DNA from: Glaciecola sp. HTCC2999
Lineage (GTDB): Bacteria; Pseudomonadota; Gammaproteobacteria; Enterobacterales; Alteromonadaceae
Assembly: GCF_000155775.1 (NCBI RefSeq)
Contig: NZ_DS989810.1
Coordinates: 640,172 to 704,171, forward strand
Length of the DNA: 64,000 nucleotides
Reading direction: 5' to 3'
Part shown: one piece after another, positions 52,647-61,253 of the stretch
How the letters are laid out: each line of letters starts with the position of its first letter
Position numbering within the stretch: the first letter of the stretch is position 1
The notes under the pieces: generated by a model
What the model was told of the DNA's origin: nothing
Database searches by the model: none
What the model saw: the letters and a program-made list of their open reading frames with translations, nothing else
Program-made: the position numbers and the translations under genes

Positions 52647-52652
52647 GGACAA

Positions 52653-52846
52653 AGAATAATCTTTTTTAACGTTAGAAAAACGATTAAATCATCAAATTTG
52701 AGTAGAATTCTAATAACACTTCTGCTTTTTCAAAAATAATATTCAATAAATACAGTACGTTATATTAAGATGTCAGTGATAGAGAGGGAATAAACAGGCA
52801 ATTAACTACAGATATGTAAGAGATCTCCTACACCATCTGTAGTTAA
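52653..52846 (-). promoter_or_regulatory. csrB promoter with GacA/UvrY activator site inside a longer inverted repeat
   Basis: 52815-52832 reads TGTAAGAGATCTCCTACA, one base from the palindromic GacA/UvrY/SirA box TGTAAGAGATCTCTTACA. Its centre is about 178 bp upstream of the predicted RNA start, the distance known for such boxes. It is enclosed by a 12-bp perfect inverted repeat, TTAACTACAGAT (52802-52813) and ATCTGTAGTTAA (52835-52846), which may serve as the end of the GNAT transcript. The -10 is TATTCT (complement of 52653-52658) and the -35 is weak, as expected for an activated promoter. Confidence 0.88.
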
Positions 52847-52856
52847 ATATGCATAA

Positions 52857-53501
52857 TTACTTTTTAGACTTGTATAGTATTTGACCATGTATATGTTGCG
52901 TGGCAACTTTTTCAATAAATTTAAATCCACCATCGTCAAAAAATGATAAACATTTATCTAATGTAGCAAATACAGCAACGCCATTGGATTGTTCATCAGC
53001 ATCAATTACTTCGTTAATCGCAGCTAAAAGAATATGGCCAATACCTTGATCTTGTAATGCCGGTTGAACGCCAATAAACGAGATCATGTGACAATTATTA
53101 TCAGGCAGTTTGTTGCGTACAATTTTTTCTTTTTCTAGGAACTGTTGCGTGCCCAGAAATCCTGCTGTTAATAGCATTTTCATACGCCAGTGCCAATAAC
53201 GACTGTGACCGAACTCTGGTTCTGGGTTAATGAGGCAAGTCGTTGCAACGAGTGAATCATCTTTGAATACACCAATTATAGGTTGTTTAGCTTCCCAAAA
53301 CGTATTGAGCTCTTCGCGGATTGCACCTCGTAATCTAACGTCATACCCCTCTTCACCTTTAGCGAAGATTTTACAAAATAGAGGATCATCAAAGTACGCG
53401 TTGAATAGAATGGAAGCTGCAACTTTAAGATCAGACGCTGATAAGTACCTCACCTCAAAACCGAGTTCCTCTTTAATATTATCTTCGATCGTTGCTTGCA
53501 T
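52857..53501 (-). CDS. GNAT family N-acetyltransferase
   Basis: 214-residue acetyltransferase with the standard core: a variable N-terminal helix-rich part (VRYLSASDLKVAASILFNAYFDDPLFCKIF) and the acetyl-CoA loop MISFIGVQPALQDQGIGHILLAAINEVID at about 140-165, where the family Q/RxxGxG/A is QDQGIG. A C-terminal strand region follows (VFATLDKCLSFFDDGGFKFIEKV). Substrate not evident. It is unrelated in sequence to the GNAT near 7 kb. It lies just upstream of the csrB activator site on the same strand; this may be chance. Confidence 0.85.
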   Translation of the reverse strand: MQATIEDNIKEELGFEVRYLSASDLKVAASILFNAYFDDPLFCKIFAKGEEGYDVRLRGAIREELNTFWEAKQPIIGVFKDDSLVATTCLINPEPEFGHSRYWHWRMKMLLTAGFLGTQQFLEKEKIVRNKLPDNNCHMISFIGVQPALQDQGIGHILLAAINEVIDADEQSNGVAVFATLDKCLSFFDDGGFKFIEKVATQHIHGQILYKSKK

Positions 53502-53608
53502 TATATGCCTCGCTTATTGTTAACAAACCATTTACAAATAGTGTAAACGATTAACTATTAATAGTAAGCAAAAAAATCATGCTTTTTATAACAAATTACG
53601 CATTGTCA

Positions 53609-53989
53609 CTATAAAGATATTAAATAATTGTCACCCCACCCCACTAATTCATTATTTAAAAATACCAGCGGTGTGCATTCATCTTTTGTCGTAACACCGT
53701 CACCATTTTGACGGTGAGTACGATAGTACAGTACTTGGTAAGTATTATTTTGTCGGGTTAATAATTCATTAAAGTCAGCCACTCCCATCTTATTAGTAAT
53801 ATCTAAATAGTGTTCACCTAATTGCAGCCCTTGAACATGAGCTCGGTTATTTTTTTCTCTGACTTCCCAGCTGCTATGATGAGTATCACGCTTATATTCA
53901 TCATCGCCAATTGCGATAACACAACCACTTAAAGAGACCATTAATAAAGAAGCGATTGAAATAACTTGGACTTTTTGGATAATTTGCAT
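53609..53989 (-). CDS. DUF3192 family lipoprotein
   Basis: 126-residue small lipoprotein of the DUF3192 family. The signal peptide ends LLMVSLSGC (lipobox LSGC), then a charged stretch, then a SmpA/BamE-like small domain: LQLGEHYLDITNKMGVADFNELLTRQNNTYQVLYYRTHRQNGDGVTTKDECTPLVFLNNELVGWG. Outer-membrane location is likely, since no Asp follows the lipidated Cys; function unknown. The ATG at 53989 is chosen over one 11 codons upstream because it puts the signal peptide at the N-terminus. Confidence 0.85.
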   Translation of the reverse strand: MQIIQKVQVISIASLLMVSLSGCVIAIGDDEYKRDTHHSSWEVREKNNRAHVQGLQLGEHYLDITNKMGVADFNELLTRQNNTYQVLYYRTHRQNGDGVTTKDECTPLVFLNNELVGWGDNYLISL

Positions 53990-54184
53990 GTTGAAGGCGC
54001 CTTTTTTGGATTTTATTGTCATTAGTCACGGTCTATCCGTTATAATGTAGTTCTTTGAGTTTTATAATAATCAAATCTCATGCCAATTTTAAATCATTGA
54101 TATTATTATGATTTTAAAAATAACATATCCGGGCTCTGGTCAATAATACGAAGAAATAACAAATTTAACTAAGAATTAGGCATT

Positions 54185-54520
54185 ATGGACAACACGACAA
54201 AACAACGTTTGCTTACTATATGCAGTGAATTAGAAGCTAAAAGTCTTCCCATTTCTGTCGGTTTACTCAAAGCAAAAATCAAACAACCGGTGCCATTACC
54301 CAAGATCATTGGTGTTATTAATGCATTTAAAGCAGGAGAACGAGCGCAGGCTATTGACGACATTCAAGCTAAAGCAGATTCTCAGCCTATCGAAGAAACA
54401 CCTGAGATTTTATCCATCGATGACTTAGCCCAACAAATAGCAGCACAACAAAACGCTATAGAGACCTTACAAGCGCAGGTATTAAGATTGACACAGACTC
54501 TGGAAAAAATGGGCCAATGA
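54185..54520 (+). CDS. Hypothetical protein with helix-turn-helix-like N-terminus and coiled-coil C-terminus
   Basis: 111-residue soluble protein. The N-terminal 55 residues (TTKQRLLTICSELEAKSLPISVGLLKAKIKQPVPLPKIIGVINAFKAG) have the pattern of a small winged-helix or KfrA-like DNA-binding fold. The C-terminal 35 residues (IDDLAQQIAAQQNAIETLQAQVLRLTQTLEKM) form an evident coiled coil. DNA binding is inference only. Its last 39 bp overlap the convergent syd gene. It occupies the place of yqcC in the E. coli csrB neighbourhood, but I see no similarity I could vouch for. Confidence 0.68.
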   Translation: MDNTTKQRLLTICSELEAKSLPISVGLLKAKIKQPVPLPKIIGVINAFKAGERAQAIDDIQAKADSQPIEETPEILSIDDLAQQIAAQQNAIETLQAQVLRLTQTLEKMGQ

Positions 54521-55018
54521 TGGAGCAAGGATGGTTGTTGGTTCTTTTCCTACTGGCTCAAGAACCACTTCACCGGTATTCATTAATACAGAAATCAAAT
54601 AATCATCATTTTCAGGTAGACCAATAAATAATGTCGGTGATTGTTTTAATCGCCTTTTCATTAATGCATGTCCAATCAAATTTTCCTGCAGTCGCTCAAA
54701 ATCTTCTTCATTCCAAGCTTGCAGTAAGGTAATGCGTCCTTGTTGGATTGTTAATTCAAGGTGTTCAGCAAAAAAAGCAGAATAAAACTCAATCAGTAAC
54801 TCGGGCAATGTGAGTCCTAAAGCTTGACTAAATTCTTCCATGTCATTGGCTGGACGAGCTATCGGTTGCCATGAAATTTCTTGGCCATCAAGCAACGAGT
54901 CAGTTGCTTCATTAATGCATAGAGAAGGCCATTGCTGATCAAACTGTGTGGTTAACTTGACAGTTTTCGCATACCTTGCCATTAAATTTTGCCATTCAGA
55001 TTGCATAAAAACAGACAC
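54482..55018 (-). CDS. syd: SecY-interacting protein Syd
   Basis: 178-residue peripheral inner-membrane protein that binds SecY and can check the state of the translocon. Conserved segments are LLDGQEISWQPIARPANDMEEFSQALGLTLPELLIEFYSAFFAEHL, LLQAWNEEDFERLQENLIGHALMKRRLKQSPTLFIG, and the C-terminal ISVLMNTGEVVLEPVGKEPTTILAPSLAHFFQSL. It is adjacent to csrB-side genes and divergent from queF, as in E. coli. Confidence 0.93.
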   Translation of the reverse strand: MSVFMQSEWQNLMARYAKTVKLTTQFDQQWPSLCINEATDSLLDGQEISWQPIARPANDMEEFSQALGLTLPELLIEFYSAFFAEHLELTIQQGRITLLQAWNEEDFERLQENLIGHALMKRRLKQSPTLFIGLPENDDYLISVLMNTGEVVLEPVGKEPTTILAPSLAHFFQSLCQS

Positions 55019-55071
55019 CTTTTTGAAGATTTGGGTAAAATAGCTATATTATTCATAACTGTGATTCATGT

Positions 55072-55914
55072 ATGTCTCAAGATTACCATAATAACCCCCA
55101 ATTAGCCGAACTCGCATTAGGAAAATCAGTGACCTATTCTGATCAATACGATGTGAGTTTTTTACAGCCAGTACCAAGGGCACTAAACCGCAATATGATT
55201 GGCTTGAGTAATGACTTACCTTTTTCTGGGAATGATATTTGGAATGGATATGAACTCTCATGGTTAAATGTCAATGGTATGCCTCAAGTGGGTATTTTAC
55301 GTTGTGCTGTTGCCTTCGACAGTATCAATATAATTGAATCCAAATCATTTAAACTGTACCTCAATAGTTTTAATAACACTCGTTTTGAATCACTAGCTAA
55401 CGTTAAGTCTGTGTTAGAAAACGATTTAAGTCATTGCGCTCAAGGTAATGTTAGCATCGACATCATTCCAAATAATGAGTTTAATCAACAACAATTACAC
55501 ATACCTTCAGCCACTCTTCTAGACACCATGGATTTAACCTTTGATGAATACGTGGTCTCACCGAATTTACTTAAATCTAACCGTGACATGGTAACGCATG
55601 AGTTTTTATATTCGAATCTACTCAAATCAAACTGCTTAATTACTAATCAACCGGACTGGGCCACCATTTTCATTAAATATTCAGGTCCGCAAATTGAACA
55701 TGAATCGTTATTGCGTTATTTGATCTCATTCCGTCAACATAATGAATTTCATGAACAATGCGTAGAACGTATATTTTGCGATCTCATTGAACATTGTCAT
55801 TGTGAACAGCTAACAGTATTAGCTCGATACACTCGTCGCGGAGGATTAGATATCAATCCATTTAGAAGTAATTTTGAAGCACCCTATCCAGACTGGCGTT
55901 TAATCCGACAATAA
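55072..55914 (+). CDS. queF: NADPH-dependent 7-cyano-7-deazaguanine reductase (QueF, long form)
   Basis: Reduces preQ0 to preQ1 in queuosine synthesis. The 280-residue product is the long bimodular form of gammaproteobacteria. The catalytic Cys is in LLKSNCLITNQPDWATIFIKYSGPQIEHESLLRYLISFRQHNEFHEQCVERIF and the Asp in QPDW. The NADPH-binding E(S/L)K(S/A)xK appears in the N-terminal half as IIESKSFKLYLNSFNNTRF. RGGLDINPFRS closes the protein. Divergent from syd. Confidence 0.96.
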   Translation: MSQDYHNNPQLAELALGKSVTYSDQYDVSFLQPVPRALNRNMIGLSNDLPFSGNDIWNGYELSWLNVNGMPQVGILRCAVAFDSINIIESKSFKLYLNSFNNTRFESLANVKSVLENDLSHCAQGNVSIDIIPNNEFNQQQLHIPSATLLDTMDLTFDEYVVSPNLLKSNRDMVTHEFLYSNLLKSNCLITNQPDWATIFIKYSGPQIEHESLLRYLISFRQHNEFHEQCVERIFCDLIEHCHCEQLTVLARYTRRGGLDINPFRSNFEAPYPDWRLIRQ

Positions 55915-56063
55915 ATACTGAATAATGGATATTCATCTGCTGAATTAGTTCTACCAATAATTGCCTAGTGCATCACTCTATCTTCAGGTAAAATTAGACT
56001 GTTAATTTACTGTTTTGGCATGTGTCAATGCGGTAAACATTTATTTTATACAAAGGATTTTTC

Positions 56064-57071
56064 ATGACTCAACAACGTATTACTGTCATTCGTGGTGATG
56101 GTATCGGTCCAGACATTATCGATTCAGCCATTCAAATACTAGATAAAGTAGGTTGTAACTTTGCTTACGATTATGCTGATGCGGGTCTAATGGCGCTTGA
56201 AAACCATGGTGAGCTATTACCAGAAGAAACATTAGCACTGATTAAAAAGAATGGTGTCGCTTTAAAAGGCCCTTTAACGACTCCTGTCGGGGAAGGCTTT
56301 ACGTCCATCAATGTGAGTTTGCGTAAACAATTTCAACTATACGCCAATGTAAGGCCCGTCTTATCATTTAACGGTACAAAAGCTCGATATGAAGATATCG
56401 ATATCATTACAGTACGTGAAAACACGCAAGGTATGTATTCAGGCCTTGGACAAATAGTCTCTGACGATGGTGAAGAAGCTGAAGCGAAAAGTAAGATTAC
56501 CCGCGAAGGCGCTGAAAAGATTGTCGTTTTTGCTTATGAGTTAGCACGTCGCGAAGGTCGTAAAAAAGTGACGGCTGTACATAAAGCAAATATTCTTAAA
56601 TCTACCTCCGGTTTATTTTTGAAAGTGGCTCGAGAAGTAGGTGAGCGTTATCCAGATATCGAGTCGGCTGAAATGATCGTTGACAACGCTTGTATGCAGT
56701 TAGTGATGAACCCTCATCAGTTTGATGTAATGGTCACTACTAACTTATTCGGTGATATCTTATCAGATTTATGCGCTGGTTTAGTGGGTGGTTTAGGCAT
56801 GGCTCCTGGTGCGAACATCGGTGGAGATTGTGCAATATTTGAAGCCGTACACGGCTCTGCACCTGATATTGCTGGAATGAATTTAGCGAATCCTACCTCA
56901 GTGATACTTGCCTCTATTCAAATGCTTGAATACCTTGAGATGAGCGATAAAGCCGAAAAAATCCGAGCAGCGCTTAAAGATGTGATTGAGTCTGGTGACC
57001 GTACGACCAAAGATCTTGGTGGAGAACACGGTACTACTGACTTTACTCAGGCTATGTTAGAGCGCTTATAA
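56064..57071 (+). CDS. NAD-dependent isocitrate dehydrogenase
   Basis: 335-residue beta-decarboxylating dehydrogenase of the short homodimeric NAD-IDH type. Substrate residues are in TTPVGEGFTSINVSLRKQFQLYANVRP (NxSxR), with TVRENTQGMYSG and VHKANILKSTSGLFL. The cofactor site reads VHGSAPDIAG, with Asp-Ile where NADP enzymes have Lys-Tyr, so NAD is expected. Isopropylmalate dehydrogenase is the alternative, but the Ser of NVSLR and overall match favour isocitrate. It belongs to the TCA cycle. It stands alone with its own terminator. Confidence 0.9.
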   Translation: MTQQRITVIRGDGIGPDIIDSAIQILDKVGCNFAYDYADAGLMALENHGELLPEETLALIKKNGVALKGPLTTPVGEGFTSINVSLRKQFQLYANVRPVLSFNGTKARYEDIDIITVRENTQGMYSGLGQIVSDDGEEAEAKSKITREGAEKIVVFAYELARREGRKKVTAVHKANILKSTSGLFLKVAREVGERYPDIESAEMIVDNACMQLVMNPHQFDVMVTTNLFGDILSDLCAGLVGGLGMAPGANIGGDCAIFEAVHGSAPDIAGMNLANPTSVILASIQMLEYLEMSDKAEKIRAALKDVIESGDRTTKDLGGEHGTTDFTQAMLERL

Positions 57072-57093
57072 GCCTGACAAATATTTGCCTATT

Positions 57094-57128
57094 AAGCCAA
57101 TGTTGATATTTTAAACATTGGCTTTTTT
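57094..57128 (+). terminator. Terminator after isocitrate dehydrogenase
   Basis: AAGCCAATGTT pairs perfectly with AACATTGGCTT around a nine-base loop, followed by a T run, about 22 bp past the stop codon. Confidence 0.93.
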
Positions 57129-57273
57129 ATTGCCGATTAATACCTTCCCTGATCATAGGGCCTGTTTTACATGACAAGTTTAAAACCTATACCACGACGT
57201 TAAATAACGAAATTATACTCTTAGCATGTACAGCAATAAGGCTGCACATAATATATTCACTAGGAGTTACATC

Positions 57274-57639
57274 ATGAATTTAAAACCTATTTTATCTTAT
57301 TTCGTTTCTGCTACGTCATTAATTACTTGTTTGGTATTAGCGACGTCAATTTCAACTACGGCTTTTGCCGATGAAACCATGCAAAATGGTCAATCACTTG
57401 AAATACCAGTATCCTCAAAGTCAGCAATCACCCAGTATGACTTGAACTTGGCAAGCACTAAAGAGCTCGCTTCAATCAAGGGTATCGGTATCAAAAAAGC
57501 ACAAGCTATAGTGGCATATCGTGAACTGCATGGCGAGTTTGAAAGTGTAGAACAAGTGACTAAGGTGAAAGGTCTTGGTAATAAGCTATTACAAAAATTA
57601 ACACCTTACATCATCGTCAATCCAAAGCAGAACAAATAG
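57274..57639 (+). CDS. ComEA-like helix-hairpin-helix protein
   Basis: 121-residue secreted protein: a signal peptide (LISYF-like hydrophobic core to about SISTTAFA, cleavage before DETMQNG) and one ComEA domain with two HhH motifs, YDLNLASTKELASIKGIGIKKAQAIVAYRELHGEF and SVEQVTKVKGLGNKLLQKLTPYI. Such proteins bind double-stranded DNA in the periplasm; in naturally competent bacteria ComEA pulls in DNA. No other competence gene is nearby, so a role in uptake is inference. The ATG at 57274 has AGGAG seven bases upstream; the frame is open 16 codons further. Confidence 0.9.
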   Translation: MNLKPILSYFVSATSLITCLVLATSISTTAFADETMQNGQSLEIPVSSKSAITQYDLNLASTKELASIKGIGIKKAQAIVAYRELHGEFESVEQVTKVKGLGNKLLQKLTPYIIVNPKQNK

Positions 57640-57641
57640 CC

Positions 57642-57680
57642 ACAAAAAAACCCTCAAAAGTAATCTTACTATTGAGGGTT
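57642..57680 (-). terminator. galU terminator
   Basis: On the minus strand AACCCTCAA pairs with TTGAGGGTT around an AT-rich loop and is followed by seven T. Located just after the galU stop. On the plus strand no T run follows, so it serves galU mainly. Confidence 0.9.
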
Positions 57681-57705
57681 ATCATGAACATCTAGTGAAG
57701 TGAAA

Positions 57706-58599
57706 TTATCCCTTCATCTGTGCGAGATACTCTTGAAATGCTTCTCCTAATTCGGGATGTCTTAACGCATACTCAACATTCGCTTTCATGTATCCCAATT
57801 TAGATCCACAATCATGACTTTTGCCCTTCATGTAATAAGCATCCACCTGTTCAATATTCATTAATGTCGCAATCGCATCCGTTAATTGAATTTCACCACC
57901 AGCACCTGGTGGAGTGAATGCAAGTAAATCCCAAATCTTCTCAGATAATACATAACGACCAACAACCGCTAAATTTGAAGGGGCTTCATCCTGTTCGGGC
58001 TTCTCTACCATAGCATGGATCTTAGCTGATTCGCCTAAACCAATTGTGGCACCATCTAAATCAACGACACCAAACTTACTCACATCTTCCTCTGGCACTT
58101 CTTCTACTAATACTTGAGATACACGAGAGGTGTTAAAACGCGAAACCATATCCGCTAGGTTATCTTTTTTGAGGTTACTTGCCGCGTCATCCATAATCAC
58201 GTCAGGAAGAACAACGGCAAAAGGGGCATCACCCACAACCGGATGTGCACACATGATTGCATGTCCAAGACCGTTAGCCACCCCTTGACGCACTTGAATA
58301 ATCGTCACGCCCTTGGGTACGATGGATTGTACTTCTTCTAACAATGAACGTTTAACCCGTTTTTCAAGGGTTGATTCAAGTTCATAAGACGTGTCAAAGT
58401 GGTTTTCAATGCTATTTTTAGATGCATGCGTCACAAGTACAATCTCTTTGATCCCTGCAGCAACACATTCATTAACAACATATTGAATGAGAGGTTTGTC
58501 TACCACTGGTAGCATTTCTTTTGGAATGGCTTTTGTCGCAGGCAACATTCTAGTACCTAGACCCGCTACCGGTATAACAGCCTTAGTAACTTGGCTCAT
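57706..58599 (-). CDS. galU: UTP--glucose-1-phosphate uridylyltransferase
   Basis: Makes UDP-glucose for LPS core, capsule and galactose use. The 297-residue nucleotidyltransferase has the N-terminal motif [37 protein letters not shown], the [14 protein letters not shown] segment, [55 protein letters not shown], and [22 protein letters not shown]. Usual length. Single-gene unit. Confidence 0.96.
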   Translation of the reverse strand: MSQVTKAVIPVAGLGTRMLPATKAIPKEMLPVVDKPLIQYVVNECVAAGIKEIVLVTHASKNSIENHFDTSYELESTLEKRVKRSLLEEVQSIVPKGVTIIQVRQGVANGLGHAIMCAHPVVGDAPFAVVLPDVIMDDAASNLKKDNLADMVSRFNTSRVSQVLVEEVPEEDVSKFGVVDLDGATIGLGESAKIHAMVEKPEQDEAPSNLAVVGRYVLSEKIWDLLAFTPPGAGGEIQLTDAIATLMNIEQVDAYYMKGKSHDCGSKLGYMKANVEYALRHPELGEAFQEYLAQMKG

Positions 58600-59207
58600 A
58601 AATCTTTATCCTTAATTAATAATTCACAACCTTATCTGTATAGTGAAATAAAAACGACACTTTACTATAAATAGGTTTATATAAATTACGTCCATCAAAT
58701 AGTACTTTAATTAAAAAGTAGTGACTAACGCATTAAAAAATAAGTGACACCATATGTTTCATATCGAAAGGATGAGACCACTATTTAATAATAGATGCTA
58801 AATGCATTTTCTATGCCTATTAAGCATATTCGTCAATACAACTCACTAATATACATAATTTCATATTTTTAACTTTATCACTTTTCAATAAATACCACCA
58901 TCTCATTGATATCCCACACCTACAAAAAATGTCCCTATTCTAAGAATCATTACAAAACACTCAAGTACGCTCAAGGAACATGTTCTATTTATGCACTAAA
59001 AATAGGCAGTTGCACATCAGTATGAGCAACAACAGGCTTGCAATAACCGCTATATGAAATGTCAGTACCAACCTACTTTGACATCATTCACATATCTTAA
59101 ACTAGTCGAATCTATGATATTTGTACAATACAGTGTCATGGGGTAACATGTTTTGCTCTAAAAAGACCTTATATTCATAAAAATAACATCCAGTCTTAGG
59201 AACAATA
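58600..59207. other. Gene-free stretch between galU and the POT transporter
   Basis: About 600 bp, very AT-rich, with no open frame of coding appearance on either strand. It must hold the galU promoter at its left end and the transporter promoter at its right. A TTGACA occurs at 59078-59083, but no -10 stands at a proper distance. I see no repeat, riboswitch pattern or RNA gene I can support. Confidence 0.5.
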
Positions 59208-60725
59208 ATGACAACAAATACAAACGACACGGGCTTTTTTGGCCATCCTCGCGGTTTACAAACCCTCTTCATGACAGAAATGTGGGAACGTATGAGTTAT
59301 TACGGTATGCGAGCTCTATTAGTACTTTACATGACCCTCTCACTACAAGAAGGTGGCTTAGGCATAACCGTTGCTTCAGCTGGCGCTATTTATGGCCTTT
59401 ATACTGGTGCGGTTTATTTCATGGGATTACCCGGTGGTTGGCTAGCAGACCGACTGATCGGCGGGCAAAAAGCCGTTTGGTATGGTGGGATCATTATTAT
59501 GATTGGGCATATCATTCTTGCCATTCCTGCTGCATCTACATTTTACATTGGATTAATTTTTGTGGTGTTAGGCACCGGGTTATTAAAGCCTAATATTGGG
59601 GCTATTGTCGGTCAGTTATATGCACCAGAAGATCAACGTCGTGATAGTGGTTATACCCTCTATTATATGGGTATTAATATCGGTGCTGTGATTGGTTATA
59701 CCGTCTGCGGTTATTTACAAGTTAATATGGGATACCACTGGGCCTTTGGTGCTGCGGCTGTTGGCATGGCGATTGGTCTTGTTCAATACAAAATGACGTT
59801 GAGCAATTTAGGTGAAGTCGCTGCCACCCCTACTCAACCTTTGACGCTTAAAGGTCAAAAGATGTCTTGGAATATCATTGTCGCATTTTTGATCATCGTC
59901 GCAGGCATGACATATGCTATTTACAATGGCATTATCACTTTTGACCCAGTGCCTGTTGCACAAGCTGTCGCAGTCATTTTTTGTTTAATCTTTTTGGGCT
60001 ATTTTGCTGCCATATATTTCAAAGGTAACTTAAACCAAAATGAGAAAAAAGGCATGTGGGCCTTGTTTCTGATATGTGTTGCATCGGCATGTTTTTGGGC
60101 AGGTTTTGAACAGGCAGGTTCTTCATTGAATTTATTCGGTCGAGATTATACCGATAGGATGTTAGGTGCGTTTGAAATCCCAACAGCTTGGTTCCAATCA
60201 GCAAACTCCTTCTTTATTGTGATTTTATCACCGTTTTTTGCTGCCTTATGGATCAACCTTGCGAAAAAAATGATCACGCCAAGTTATTCAGTGAAATGTG
60301 CTTTAGGTTTAATCATCATGGCAACTGGCTTTATCGTGATGTTCTTCGCTGCACAGTACGCTGCCTCAGGTTTAAAAGTCGCGCCTTACTGGTTAATCGC
60401 TACCTACTTCCTACATACGGTCGGGGAATTATGTTTAAGCCCTGTCGCATTAAGTGCGGTCTCAAAATTATCACCACGCCGTTTTGCAGGTCAAATGATG
60501 GGTGTATTTGTCCTTACCTACTCTATTGGTAATGTTATCGCAGGCTTACTAGCGGGTAACTTTGATCCAGAAAACGTAGGTCAAATGCCAAACCTTTATC
60601 TACAAATTAGTTTGTTTGGTATTTCAGTAGGGATCATCCTAGTGTTACTAAGCTTCAAAACAAAATACTGGGAACAAGCAGCAGAATCAGCTGCTCAAGA
60701 TGCTGAGAAAACAGCACAGGCTTAA
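59208..60725 (+). CDS. Proton-dependent oligopeptide transporter (POT/PTR2 family, DtpA/B-like)
   Basis: 505-residue inner-membrane symporter for di- and tripeptides. It has about 14 hydrophobic segments. The POT motif ExxERxxYYG is present as EMWERMSYYGMRALLVLYM in the first helix. GGWLADRLIGGQKAVWYGGIIIMIGH and the PTR2 signature LLKPNIGAIVGQLYAPEDQRRDSGYTLYYMGINIGAVIG follow. Helix 7 carries FWAGFEQAGSSLNLF, the site of the conserved Glu. The C-terminus is a short charged tail (AAESAAQDAEKTAQA). Exact paralogue (DtpA, B, C, D) cannot be fixed. Confidence 0.93.
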   Translation: MTTNTNDTGFFGHPRGLQTLFMTEMWERMSYYGMRALLVLYMTLSLQEGGLGITVASAGAIYGLYTGAVYFMGLPGGWLADRLIGGQKAVWYGGIIIMIGHIILAIPAASTFYIGLIFVVLGTGLLKPNIGAIVGQLYAPEDQRRDSGYTLYYMGINIGAVIGYTVCGYLQVNMGYHWAFGAAAVGMAIGLVQYKMTLSNLGEVAATPTQPLTLKGQKMSWNIIVAFLIIVAGMTYAIYNGIITFDPVPVAQAVAVIFCLIFLGYFAAIYFKGNLNQNEKKGMWALFLICVASACFWAGFEQAGSSLNLFGRDYTDRMLGAFEIPTAWFQSANSFFIVILSPFFAALWINLAKKMITPSYSVKCALGLIIMATGFIVMFFAAQYAASGLKVAPYWLIATYFLHTVGELCLSPVALSAVSKLSPRRFAGQMMGVFVLTYSIGNVIAGLLAGNFDPENVGQMPNLYLQISLFGISVGIILVLLSFKTKYWEQAAESAAQDAEKTAQA

Positions 60726-60740
60726 TCCTACTCAGTGAAT

Positions 60741-60783
60741 AAAAACCGACATGCTTTGATTATAAAGATGTCGGTTTTTTTAT
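60741..60783 (+). terminator. Terminator after the POT transporter
   Basis: AAAAACCGACAT pairs with ATGTCGGTTTTT around an AT-rich loop, with T7 following; about 16 bp after the stop codon. Confidence 0.92.
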
Positions 60784-60842
60784 TTGTCTTTTAGGTATCA
60801 AAGTTAGTCTTAGTAAAAATAATTTACAAATAAATGTGTTAC

Positions 60843-61238
60843 TTATTCAATTAAAAAATCATCAATATAACTAATAAATACAGCAATCCAAACAGATGCA
60901 CATATCAATATTGCAATGAATACAGCAGCAGACCCTAAATCCTTTGCTAATCCAGACAATGGATGTATATCTAAGCTAATTCTATCAATCGTTGCCTCTA
61001 TTGCTGTATTCACAACTTCAGCAAATAATACAAATAACACAGAAATCAACAGCATCAGTTTTGCATAAATTTCGATCTGCCAGGTGACAATAATGATTAA
61101 TGATACCACGAGTAAAATGAGCTCTTGTTTAAAAGCCGCTTCGTTTTCTGAAAGCCATTTAAATGCTCTCATTGAATTTGTAAAAGCTAAATAAATTCGA
61201 TGAATGCCGGATGGCTTATTTGTTGAATCAAATTGCAT
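60843..61238 (-). CDS. dgkA: Diacylglycerol kinase
   Basis: Small membrane kinase that returns diacylglycerol to phosphatidic acid. The 131-residue product has three membrane helices and the DAGK signature: AFTNSMRAFKWLSENEAAFKQEL (Glu in the surface helix), FAEVVNTAIEATIDRI, and HPLSGLAKDLGSAAVFIAI with the catalytic Asp. A short N-terminal extension precedes the usual start. It follows eptA by 15 bp and should use the diacylglycerol released by that enzyme and probably by the LtaS-like neighbour. Confidence 0.95.
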   Translation of the reverse strand: MQFDSTNKPSGIHRIYLAFTNSMRAFKWLSENEAAFKQELILLVVSLIIIVTWQIEIYAKLMLLISVLFVLFAEVVNTAIEATIDRISLDIHPLSGLAKDLGSAAVFIAILICASVWIAVFISYIDDFLIE

Positions 61239-61253
61239 TATAAAACCTCTTTA

